A DNA stretch of 64,000 bases from Paenibacillus sp. GM2 (GTDB lineage Bacteria > Bacillota > Bacilli > Paenibacillales > Paenibacillaceae): positions 2,065,140-2,129,139 of the forward strand of contig NZ_LN831279.1 of the NCBI RefSeq assembly GCF_900069005.2, read 5' to 3'. The notes under the pieces were generated by a model that searched no databases, was not told the origin of the DNA, and saw only the letters and a program-made list of their open reading frames with translations. Positions 8,960 to 16,576 of the stretch are shown piece after piece. Within the stretch, counting starts at the first letter, position 1. Each line of letters begins with the position of its first letter. The position numbers and the translations under genes were made by a program.

Positions 8960-10930
8960 TCACCTCTGCACATGCATATGATCATCCGCTTCTTCCCATG
9001 GAACGCTGTATGCCTGTCCTTTGGCGCAGAAGATCGATGCGGAGGTATACTCCGGGTCTGCATTTTTATGATAACCGCGACTCTCAATGACCCTGTCGGC
9101 CTGATGACACGGCTGGTAACCGCCAAACTGCATGGACAGTGCCCCCTTCCCCTTTGAAAAGGAAGCCAGCTCAGCGCTATAGTTCATAAAGGTAGCTACC
9201 GGTGCTGTCCCGCTAATATATGCCTGATCTCCATGCGTCTCCGGGGGTTCCAATGAACCATGTGCTTGCCGGATATCCGACATCACCCGACCGATCAGAT
9301 CCAAATCGACCTTGATCTTAAAGGCATAATAAGGTTCCAGCAGGATGTTCTCCGCTTGCTCCAGCCCTTGCCGCAGAGCTCGATGCGTCGCCTCGCGGAA
9401 ATCTCCACCGCTCGTATGCTTGTTATGAGCACGTCCATTCAGCAAGGTCACAATCACATCCGTAAGCGGCGATCCGGTGAGCAGCCCGTGATGCTCACGC
9501 TCCAGCACATGCTGACCTACCAGATTCTGATAACCGGTACTTAGTTGATCGGGATGACACTTATTTTGGAACACGACCCCGCAATCTCGCGGCCCAGGCT
9601 CAAGCTTCAAATGAACCTCCGCATAGTGGCCCAGCGGCTCAAAATGGCCACAACCATATACCTCGCCGGCAATCGTCTCTTTATATAATATCTCCGGCGT
9701 ACCGAAGGCGACCTTCAGCTTGAAGCGATCCATAACGACCTGCTCCAGTACTTCAAGCTGAATCGCGCCCATCACATGGATATGCAGTTCCTGCAGAGCT
9801 TCATCCCAGATAACATTTAACGAAGGGTCCTCGTCGCCCAGCATTTGAAAATAACGCAGCACCTCTCTGGCCGACAGCTCCGGATCGAACAGAACCTTGG
9901 ATTTGAGCGCCGGCACGAGTTCATACCTGGCGCGCTGCTGCAGCTCCCCCAATCCGGCCCCAACCGCTGCTGCCGACAGCCCGGTTGCCGCGATCAGCTG
10001 GCCTGCTTCAGCTTCCTCGACCAGAGTAAACTTCTCGCCGTTATAAATACGTAGAGAGGTAACTTTCTCTTGCAGCTTTTCACCGCTGCCGCTCATATAA
10101 TTCACTTCATCGCGAACCCTCAAATTCCCCGCCGTAATCTTCAGAAAGGTAAGCCTTGTTCCTTGCAGCTCATGGCGTATTTTATAGACTCTGGCAGCGA
10201 ATGGAGCCTGCCGGTTGTATGCCGTGCCGGTCAGCAGCTCCAAATTATGAAGAAAATCATCTATGCCCCGATCCATTAGCGCTGAACCGGACATAACCGG
10301 GAACAGTTCGCTCTTCTGGATCAGCCTAGCCATCACGGCGACAACTGCATGATCATCGTAATCGCCCTCCAGGTAATCCTCCAGCAGCTGCTCATCGTGC
10401 TCGGCTACGGCAGCCACTAACTCCTCTTCGAGATGCGCAGCGCTTAATTGTCCATTCACTCTTACTATGTCCGGGGTTAACTGTCGATGAATTTGCTCCA
10501 CAACCGCTTCTAGATCCGCACCCGTTCGATCCAATTTATTAACGAAGAACAAGGTTGGAATACCCTGCTTCCGCAGTAATTGCCAGACCGTCTCCGTATG
10601 TCCTTGAACCCCTTCCACTGCACTAAGGATTACAATGGCATAATCCATAACCTGCAGGGATCGTTCCATCTCTGCCGAGAAATCAACGTGTCCCGGCGTA
10701 TCGATAAGACAATAGCCGGACCCTTCATAATTCATCATCGCCTGGTCAGCAAATATCGTAATGCCGCGCGCCTTCTCCAGTTCATGTGTATCGAGAAAAG
10801 AGTCCTGGTGATCCACCCGTCCCTTACTTTGTATGCTGCTTGTATGATAGAGCAGCTGCTCGGCAAATGTCGTCTTCCCTGCATCAACATGCGCCAGCAG
10901 CCCAATCGTCTTATTCATCGTCCTGATCAA
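8960..10930 (-). CDS. TetM-like translational GTPase (ribosomal protection type)
   Basis: A 656-residue EF-G-like GTPase of the Tet(M)/Tet(O) size class. The G domain shows G1 AHVDAGKTT, G2 RGIT, G3 DTPGH, G4 NKLD and G5 SGSAL. EF-G-like domains II to V follow, including SALSMQFGGYQPC near the end. Family members remove tetracycline from the ribosome, but many Paenibacillus chromosomal copies form a divergent branch whose resistance role is unproven, and no mobile context is present. The start is uncertain: TTG at 10930 or ATG at 10918, which has AGGA close by. Confidence 0.87.
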   Translation of the reverse strand: MIRTMNKTIGLLAHVDAGKTTFAEQLLYHTSSIQSKGRVDHQDSFLDTHELEKARGITIFADQAMMNYEGSGYCLIDTPGHVDFSAEMERSLQVMDYAIVILSAVEGVQGHTETVWQLLRKQGIPTLFFVNKLDRTGADLEAVVEQIHRQLTPDIVRVNGQLSAAHLEEELVAAVAEHDEQLLEDYLEGDYDDHAVVAVMARLIQKSELFPVMSGSALMDRGIDDFLHNLELLTGTAYNRQAPFAARVYKIRHELQGTRLTFLKITAGNLRVRDEVNYMSGSGEKLQEKVTSLRIYNGEKFTLVEEAEAGQLIAATGLSAAAVGAGLGELQQRARYELVPALKSKVLFDPELSAREVLRYFQMLGDEDPSLNVIWDEALQELHIHVMGAIQLEVLEQVVMDRFKLKVAFGTPEILYKETIAGEVYGCGHFEPLGHYAEVHLKLEPGPRDCGVVFQNKCHPDQLSTGYQNLVGQHVLEREHHGLLTGSPLTDVIVTLLNGRAHNKHTSGGDFREATHRALRQGLEQAENILLEPYYAFKIKVDLDLIGRVMSDIRQAHGSLEPPETHGDQAYISGTAPVATFMNYSAELASFSKGKGALSMQFGGYQPCHQADRVIESRGYHKNADPEYTSASIFCAKGQAYSVPWEEADDHMHVQR

Positions 10931-11015
10931 AACCTACCACTTCCCATTGGCAAATCATCCGCTTTGGGCTCACAATGTGAATCAGAAAACAGACTCTCAA
11001 CCTCGAATCTTGAAT

Positions 11016-11507
11016 TTACGATAAATCAGCTTCCATACATAAAAATTCAACATCTTCTCCATGAACCCTCGATAATACCAAGCCTCTTGGTTCAAAGCCG
11101 TTTTTTGCATAAACCCGTCTGGCCCGCTCATTAAAGCTGGCTACCACCAGTCTGAACCTGCTCTGCCCGTGTTGCTGCTGTAACCACTGCAAGCCTGCCT
11201 GGAGGAACTCACTTCCGAGTCCTTGACCCGTCAGAGCAGGATCCATACCAAGGCCGATGTCCAGACGCTGCTCATCCATATAGAAACCGGCTGCATAACC
11301 GCCAGGCACCCTGGCAGACAGTCCAAAGCAGAAAAAACCAGCGATATGTCCGGCCTCGTCCGTCACCCCGAAATAATCACCGTTCATCAGCTCGGCCAAC
11401 CCTTCTTCATCAGAGTCCATATTATAAAAATGATATGGCGCCGGATATTCCCATTGAGAGATAATCACAGCCGTATCCCTCGTCATTTCCTTAAACGTAT
11501 AACGCAT
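11016..11507 (-). CDS. GNAT-family N-acetyltransferase
   Basis: A 163-residue single GNAT domain. The acetyl-CoA binding motif A is visible as DIGLGMDPALTGQGLGSEF, followed by the motif B region FNERARRVYAKNGFEP. ATG at 11507 has a strong GAGGAGGAAG site; the upstream extension to 11540 contains that site and is not coding. It starts 30 bases after the cyclase stop and may be cotranscribed with it. The acceptor substrate cannot be inferred. Confidence 0.85.
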   Translation of the reverse strand: MRYTFKEMTRDTAVIISQWEYPAPYHFYNMDSDEEGLAELMNGDYFGVTDEAGHIAGFFCFGLSARVPGGYAAGFYMDEQRLDIGLGMDPALTGQGLGSEFLQAGLQWLQQQHGQSRFRLVVASFNERARRVYAKNGFEPRGLVLSRVHGEDVEFLCMEADLS

Positions 11508-11536
11508 CCGCGCTTCCTCCTCTATGACTATGCCTC

Positions 11537-12151
11537 TCAATCTATTCGGGCAACCACTCTCGCTATTGCTGAATCGGCCTGAATAAGCATGGGCAATGCG
11601 ATAATCTCAAATCGCCCCACGTTTAATAGTTGCTCTACGTTCGTTAGATTTTCCAGGATCAGGATATCATGCTGAAATAGCAATTTATGTACCTCAAAGG
11701 GATACTTATCAGGAGACGGCGTGTCCAGTCCAATCATTTTAACCTGCTTTCGCACGAGCAGCTCGGCAAATTCTCTAGTCAAAACCGGATATTTCGTAAA
11801 ATACTCTTCTTGACCATAAACTTTACTATGGCCCGTATAGAGAACCACAATCTGCTGAGGCTCAATTAACGACTCATACTTCTCCTCATAATCGATGATC
11901 TCCTGTCCTGAGACATCCAGCAGGCAAGCTTCACCGATAAAATGCTGCAGCGGGAACTCGCTTAAATAACGCTGAACATCCAATAGGTGCATAGGACCAT
12001 CAATATGGGTGCCTGCATGCATGTTAATATCCAGCTGATGATTGTTATAGTAATCCTGCCTGATATGTTTGGATTGCCGTAGTGATGTCTCCTGATCTCC
12101 GGGATATACAGGCAGACCGTTCTGTATTAAATGAGTCAGATCCATAAACAT
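11537..12151 (-). CDS. Cyclase family protein (kynurenine formamidase-like)
   Basis: About 204 residues with the cyclase-family metal motif HAGTHIDGPMH near residue 46 and a second conserved region IGLDTPSPD. Members hydrolyse N-formylkynurenine, isatin or related amides using divalent metal. ATG at 12151 is chosen, 7 bases after GGGGG; a TTG at 12157 is possible. It follows a 51-residue membrane protein (stop at 12168) and precedes a GNAT gene on the same strand. No tryptophan-degradation genes are nearby, so the substrate is open. Confidence 0.85.
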   Translation of the reverse strand: MFMDLTHLIQNGLPVYPGDQETSLRQSKHIRQDYYNNHQLDINMHAGTHIDGPMHLLDVQRYLSEFPLQHFIGEACLLDVSGQEIIDYEEKYESLIEPQQIVVLYTGHSKVYGQEEYFTKYPVLTREFAELLVRKQVKMIGLDTPSPDKYPFEVHKLLFQHDILILENLTNVEQLLNVGRFEIIALPMLIQADSAIARVVARID

Positions 12152-12167
12152 TTGCAAGCCCCCAGCT

Positions 12168-12323
12168 CTAATGAAAGTTATTATCTCTGCGCTCCCCTAT
12201 CCAATCCCGTATCTCTTGTATGTTCCTTGCGGTCTCAGACTTGTCGATTGCAGTGCGGACTGCGCTGTATATAACGACCCAGGTAATAAATACCCCAAAG
12301 ATCCATATTACGAATTCCAGCAT
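12168..12323 (-). CDS. 51-residue single-pass membrane protein
   Basis: A short gene below usual length cut-offs. ATG at 12323 lies 7 bases after a strong AGGAGG site, and the frame runs to TAG at 12168-12170. The product begins MLEFVIWIFGVFITWVV, giving one transmembrane helix at about residues 4-20, followed by a charged amphipathic tail rich in Arg, Asp and Glu that ends RRDNNFH. It fills the gap between the histidine phosphatase (stop 12347) and the cyclase (start 12151) on the same strand, so it is probably the middle gene of a three-gene unit. Function unknown. Confidence 0.72.
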   Translation of the reverse strand: MLEFVIWIFGVFITWVVIYSAVRTAIDKSETARNIQEIRDWIGERRDNNFH

Positions 12324-12346
12324 CCTCTCACCTCCTGTAGACAGGT

Positions 12347-12958
12347 TTATTTATAATGGCTTGTATCCCCGTGCAGTTGAATCTCCCAATCATCCCCTTC
12401 AACAGAGACTTTACAGAGACATGCCGGATGGATGTAAGGAAGATCCCATAAATTTTGCAGCGGACGCTCCTCGAAGTAGGCCATCAACAGCTTAACTACC
12501 ACGGTATGCGTTGCGATCAGAATGGACTTGCCTTCATGCTCGCGCACAATTTCCGTTAGCCTCTTATGAGCACGGTTAAATACCTCCTGATAGGTCTCGC
12601 TCCCGGCCACGCCAAATCTTCCCGGATCCTTCCAGAAGTATTCCATCTGATCCGGGTAGACAACCTCGATCTCCTCCTGGGTCATTCCTTCCCAGGCCCC
12701 CAGATTAATCTCTTTAAATTCATCCGTCTCGAAAATATCAATCTTTCTATCGGCTCTGATCAGTTCCGCTGTTCTCAGTGCTCTGGGACTTGAGCTGGCA
12801 TAGATAACGTCGATAGGCTCGTTCTGCAGCGCCTCCCCAAGCCATTGGGCCTGCTGAACTCCTAATTCCGTTAATGGCGAATCCTGGTGTCCCTGCATCC
12901 GGTGCATCACATTCCATTCCGTCTGTCCATGTCTGACAATATTAATATGAGTTTTCAT
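12347..12958 (-). CDS. Histidine phosphatase family protein (phosphoglycerate mutase-like)
   Basis: A 203-residue enzyme starting MKTHINIVRHGQTEWN, with the catalytic RHG histidine near residue 10, the acidic proton donor region around NLGAWEGM, and the second histidine in LIATHTVVVK. ATG at 12958 follows AAGGAG. Such proteins include phosphoglycerate mutase-like phosphatases, alpha-ribazole phosphatase (CobC) and broad phosphomonoesterases; without cobalamin genes nearby a general phosphatase is the safer call. Confidence 0.88.
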   Translation of the reverse strand: MKTHINIVRHGQTEWNVMHRMQGHQDSPLTELGVQQAQWLGEALQNEPIDVIYASSSPRALRTAELIRADRKIDIFETDEFKEINLGAWEGMTQEEIEVVYPDQMEYFWKDPGRFGVAGSETYQEVFNRAHKRLTEIVREHEGKSILIATHTVVVKLLMAYFEERPLQNLWDLPYIHPACLCKVSVEGDDWEIQLHGDTSHYK

Positions 12959-13044
12959 ATAGTCCCACTCCTTAAGCAACATAGCTTTATATATGGTGCA
13001 TTCTACTTGATTCCTTGCACAACAACAAGCACTGATTAAGATTA

Positions 13045-13066
13045 AAAAAGCCTGCGGATGCAGGCC
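13045..13066 (-). terminator. Rho-independent terminator after the double-GNAT gene
   Basis: Stem GCCTGC/GCAGGC with loop GGAT, followed on the minus strand by TTTTTTAAT. It lies 42 bases past the stop at 13108. Confidence 0.75.
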
Positions 13067-13107
13067 TGATCGAAATCCACTCATATATCATTTCCACCAA
13101 AACAACC

Positions 13108-14083
13108 TTATACCTGCTGCAAAAACTTAACCATTTTATAACGGCCCGGTACGGCTTTGAATTGGAGACGGTCGCGATTAATCGTTAGCATAGGAAAATT
13201 CAATGAATCATTATTGGTGCGCATATATTCTACTCCCATGCTCACTGCAAGCTCTATAGCTTTTAGCTTAAGCGATAACCCGATCCTTTGGCCACGGTAA
13301 TCTCGCCGAACACCTGTATACTCGTTATACATGCTATTCGCCGTCTCAAAGTGCAGCAAATGAGTAACTCCGATGAAATGACTCCCATCCATGGCTACCA
13401 GTATATTTTCAGGCCTGGATTCCGGCAGTTCCAGCGTCCACTTTCTCCATTCGAGAAAATCAAAATTCTCCGCTGATACCGGGGATATCCTGTGTCGTCT
13501 CTCTATAGAGCTCGTACAGCCTTTGTTCCCGGTCAGGATCATCGATGTCCGTCAAACGGAGAATGGGGTAACGGAGATTGATGCATTCGAACAGGCTCCT
13601 GTTGAATGAGTTCAGCTCCAGCACAGATTCGAAATGATGTCTCTCCTGTTCATAGCCATGCTCTCTGGCAAAAGCTATGGAGCTGTCCTGATTATCATGC
13701 ACCTCATAATTCAGCTTGCTGGCGCCAACTTCATTAGCCCACTGTTCCAGCGCATTGTACAAAGCTGCGCCAATCCCTTGATGCCTATAATGAGGGTTCA
13801 CAATAAGGCAATGATTCAGCTCGCCGGCTGCGGTCCATGGAGCCCTCCAGGATATACCGTATCCCATGATAGCTTCATCCTCATTCACAGCAACGATCCG
13901 CATACGATCATGACCGGTCAGCAGTCCCGATTCATTCTGCCCCAAAGTCCCCATTTCAGGAATCTTCGAATCCTCCGAGGCCAAATTGTCGGCATGAGTC
14001 TCCTCAGAGAGTAAGTAATTCAGCAAATCGGCAATCTCGGCATAATCGCCCGGGGGTTGCATTTTTCGAACGGTAAAGTTCAT
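13108..14083 (-). pseudogene. Double-domain GNAT acetyltransferase, frameshifted
   Basis: Two overlapping frames together make one tandem GNAT protein of about 325 residues. The first runs from ATG 14083 (AAGGAG upstream) and holds a full GNAT domain with NPHYRHQGIGAALYN, then the beginning of a second domain, and stops at 13460 after DIPGISGEF. The second frame carries the rest (ENFDFLEWRKWTLELPES, RRDYRGQRIGLSLKLKAIEL) to 13108. The join is at about 13465-13495, where a single-base shift reconnects the frames. This is either a real inactivating mutation or a base-calling error. Domain architecture resembles mycothiol-synthase-like double GNATs, but the substrate is unknown. Confidence 0.8.
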
Positions 14084-14163
14084 TCCTTCACTCCTTATAG
14101 GGTTATATAACCATTTTCAACCAGATACAGCAGAAAATCGAGGAAAAGAATGAATATAAACAA

Positions 14164-14529
14164 CTAATCCACTTCAAAAATAGAATCCACAACGATAGGC
14201 AGATTATCTCTTACCGATACCGCCCCAAACACGGACCTGGCATGCTGTCCCCGCTCTTTAAACAATTCATACATCAGATCGGAAAATCCGTTAAGCACCT
14301 TATGATGCTCCTCGAAGGTCAGCGTCGCGTTGACAAAGCCCTGTACCTTCACTACTCTTTTCACCCGATCCAGGCTGCCTAGCGCTTCTTTTACCACGGC
14401 CAACACCTCAATTCCGGCCTCCCGGGCATACCGATAGCCTTCCTCCGTCGTAAAATCACTGCCCAGCTTGCCCTCCGGGCTCGAACCGGGACCCTTGCCG
14501 GACACGAACATAAGCCCATTTACGATCAC
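14164..14529 (-). CDS. RidA (YjgF/YER057c/UK114) family protein with problematic 5' end
   Basis: The longest frame with a normal start begins at GTG 14529 and gives 121 residues with the RidA core (FVSGKGP, VKVQGFVNATLTF, ARSVFGAVSV, VVDSIFEVD). Reading upstream in the same frame to about 14604 gives a plausible family N-terminus, DERLHELGIILPEASNP, but no ATG, GTG or TTG is available before a stop. The true protein is therefore probably about 150 residues, with a lost start or a one-base deletion in ATGAGAGG just before 14593. RidA proteins hydrolyse reactive enamines and imines. The region overlaps the end of the nucleotidyltransferase gene. Confidence 0.72.
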   Translation of the reverse strand: MIVNGLMFVSGKGPGSSPEGKLGSDFTTEEGYRYAREAGIEVLAVVKEALGSLDRVKRVVKVQGFVNATLTFEEHHKVLNGFSDLMYELFKERGQHARSVFGAVSVRDNLPIVVDSIFEVD

Positions 14530-14600
14530 GTAGTTGGCATATTTCGCAGCCGGATTACTTGCCTCCGGCAGTATAATTCCTAATTCATGTAACCTCTCAT

Positions 14601-15407
14601 CTACAGCTCCGATATAAATCCCTCACCCTCCTGCTTCAAATTGCCTGCCTTCATGATTTCCCTCATCATGAACCCGGCAAATTCAGCTAACAGCCCTCGA
14701 TCAGGCTTTAGCTTCAAGCTATCTTTGCCTTTATATTCAGCAAGGCATTTCCCGATCAAATCTCTGTATTGAGCCGGCAGCGCTTGAGCTCCCCATTCCC
14801 CGCCTTCCTGTTTGGAGGAGATCCTCCCCTCCTTCAAAAACAGCAAAACCCGGCATAAATTCAGCGTATAATACACCGGATTCTCTATGATGCCCCGCGG
14901 CGCGTCCTCAATGTCCGCTAGGATCGACTGAATATAATATCTGCTATCTATCGGTTTAAAGACTTCTTTGACCGGTTGGCCGAATAATGCAATTCCTCTG
15001 TAATAAGTAATCATGATATGAGCCGCTAAATCCGGATCTTCAAAGCCGCCGCATAAATAACTGCCATCCGATCGATATCTGTCCCTGTGAGCGGCGGAAT
15101 AGTGAAATTCAAACGGTGTTGGATAAGTAAAGGGCGATAAGCAGGTTTGTAATATTACGCTAAGTTCAATTCCTGTGGCCCCATGGGGCAATGCGGATTC
15201 AATCTCAATCAGTCGCTTAGCTATTCTGCGGTAGTCATCAGCCGACTCGGGGTTGCGGAGCACCACCAGAAGATCCAGATCGCTCCTGTTCGGATTAAAG
15301 CATCCCATCGCCATAGATCCGTGTAAATACACACCAATTAGATTGCTCTCTGCTTCTTCCAGGAAAAGCTCAACGATTTGCTGCAATTCCATCTGCTTCA
15401 TGTCCAT
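14601..15407 (-). CDS. Aminoglycoside adenylyltransferase-like nucleotidyltransferase
   Basis: A 268-residue protein with an N-terminal nucleotidyltransferase fold, motif LHGSMAMGCFNPNRSDLDLLVV (G-S and D-x-D metal ligands, residues about 29-48), and a C-terminal helical DUF4111 region as in AadA/ANT(9) spectinomycin adenylyltransferases. ATG at 15407 has AAGGAG 9 bases upstream. Resistance activity is possible but not shown; chromosomal homologues are common in this group. It overlaps the RidA region by a few bases, so the two are probably one transcript. Confidence 0.83.
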   Translation of the reverse strand: MDMKQMELQQIVELFLEEAESNLIGVYLHGSMAMGCFNPNRSDLDLLVVLRNPESADDYRRIAKRLIEIESALPHGATGIELSVILQTCLSPFTYPTPFEFHYSAAHRDRYRSDGSYLCGGFEDPDLAAHIMITYYRGIALFGQPVKEVFKPIDSRYYIQSILADIEDAPRGIIENPVYYTLNLCRVLLFLKEGRISSKQEGGEWGAQALPAQYRDLIGKCLAEYKGKDSLKLKPDRGLLAEFAGFMMREIMKAGNLKQEGEGFISEL

Positions 15408-15439
15408 CGAACAGCTCCTTCCTTACCTTGTAAGCACCC

Positions 15440-15849
15440 TTAGGAACCTATAAAGTATCGAATGATCTCCAAGTCTATCTCTTCTGCCTGCTCTTTGCCG
15501 AGCCTATCCTGATCACCGATTAAGAAACGCGATTTGTCCCGAATACTGGAGATTTGCTCATCGTTAAATATTTCAGCTTGTGCTGCGCCATGGACTTGTT
15601 ATTGAAATATTTAAGCAGGTAATACCAATGGTTCATCAACTCGGCATGGCTCTCAAACACCATATAATGGGGACCACACAGCTTCCTTAGCAGTCTTTTG
15701 CAGCTGTTCTCGCTTGGGGAACAGCGCCTCCGGCAAAAAGGCTGTCCTCATCCTGCCCATCGCTTCAGCCTGACTGGCTGCGATGCCACCGGACATGCCT
15801 ATGATCTTGATGACCTTCTCCGGTCTCATAATGGCATGATAGACTAATC
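15440..15849 (-). pseudogene. Alpha/beta hydrolase relic
   Basis: Three successive frames on the minus strand together encode the central and C-terminal part of an alpha/beta hydrolase. Frame one (from about 15849) reads IIGMSGGIAASQAEAM and FPKREQLQ; frame two (from about 15690) reads GPHYMVFESHAELMNHWYY and LLKYFNNKSM; frame three (from about 15565) reads FNDEQISSIRDKSRFLIG and DQDRLG, ending at TAA 15440-15442. The part with the nucleophile elbow is missing and two frame shifts interrupt it, so it is not functional. It fills a gap that otherwise looks empty. Confidence 0.72.
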
Positions 15850-15850
15850 A

Positions 15851-16399
15851 CTAATCCTTCATAATGGTCAACAACGGCCACAATCTATCCCACTCTTTCC
15901 GCCCGACCCGTTCCAGATAATAAGCCTGATCCGCAAAAAACGGACTCCTTCTGACCACCATCTTGAACAAATCTTCCAGTCCATGTGGGGCACAAATTAT
16001 GATTTGATCCTTCTCGTCAAGCATGGCTCCAACAGCTGTGGCCGTCTCAGGCCAGCGCTGTACCGCATCCAGCGTAGAAAGGTACGGAAGCTCACCATTA
16101 CGAATGTGCATTCTGGCCTGGTTCTTCACCGACCATTTATCATTACCCGTGCTACACTTCAGTTCATCTTCTAACAGCTGGTCCCGTTCCTCTGATGTAT
16201 TCTGTGGATCGAAATAGATCACATCGATGTCATTGTATGTAGCGCGGTTTCCGTATCCATGCAACCGATCCCAGACATAATTCCGAATGTACCCGGCCGC
16301 GATATAACTCTGAGGCAAATCCAGCCGCCGTATCAGCTTCAGATCTTTGATGATCTGTTCTTCCTCGCCTAAGAGCTGAATCAATCTCTTCTCTAGCAT
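15851..16399 (-). CDS. Nucleotidyltransferase family protein (DUF925-type)
   Basis: A 182-residue protein starting MLEKRLIQLLGEEEQ at ATG 16399 behind AAGGAGGAG. It has the family features YIAAGYIRNYVWDRLHG and NDIDVIYFD, where the acidic pair matches a nucleotidyltransferase metal site, and WSVKNQARMHIRNGELPY downstream. The family (annotated as nucleotidyltransferase, formerly DUF925) has no established substrate. The hydrolase relic follows directly. Confidence 0.82.
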   Translation of the reverse strand: MLEKRLIQLLGEEEQIIKDLKLIRRLDLPQSYIAAGYIRNYVWDRLHGYGNRATYNDIDVIYFDPQNTSEERDQLLEDELKCSTGNDKWSVKNQARMHIRNGELPYLSTLDAVQRWPETATAVGAMLDEKDQIIICAPHGLEDLFKMVVRRSPFFADQAYYLERVGRKEWDRLWPLLTIMKD

Positions 16400-16576
16400 A
16401 GCGCTCCTCCTTGATTCATGATCACGAGTCTTCTTGTTCGATTCCATATATTGTAACATGGATGAACAGGTATGAGATACTGTGTAATGCCGGATTCATG
16501 AAGATCATAATCTAATATCAGCTGTCCTTTCCCGGGAGGCTTTCCCCTATCCAATAATGATCTGGAGATGTTAGAT

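Noticed and set aside
8742-8981. 79-residue plus-strand frame
   Set aside because: No ribosome site, and it overlaps the end of the TetM-like gene and the yebC upstream region.
13460-13542. Programmed frameshift in the double-GNAT gene
   Set aside because: A CCCC run is present but there is no slippery heptamer plus downstream structure, and neighbouring genes also carry indels.
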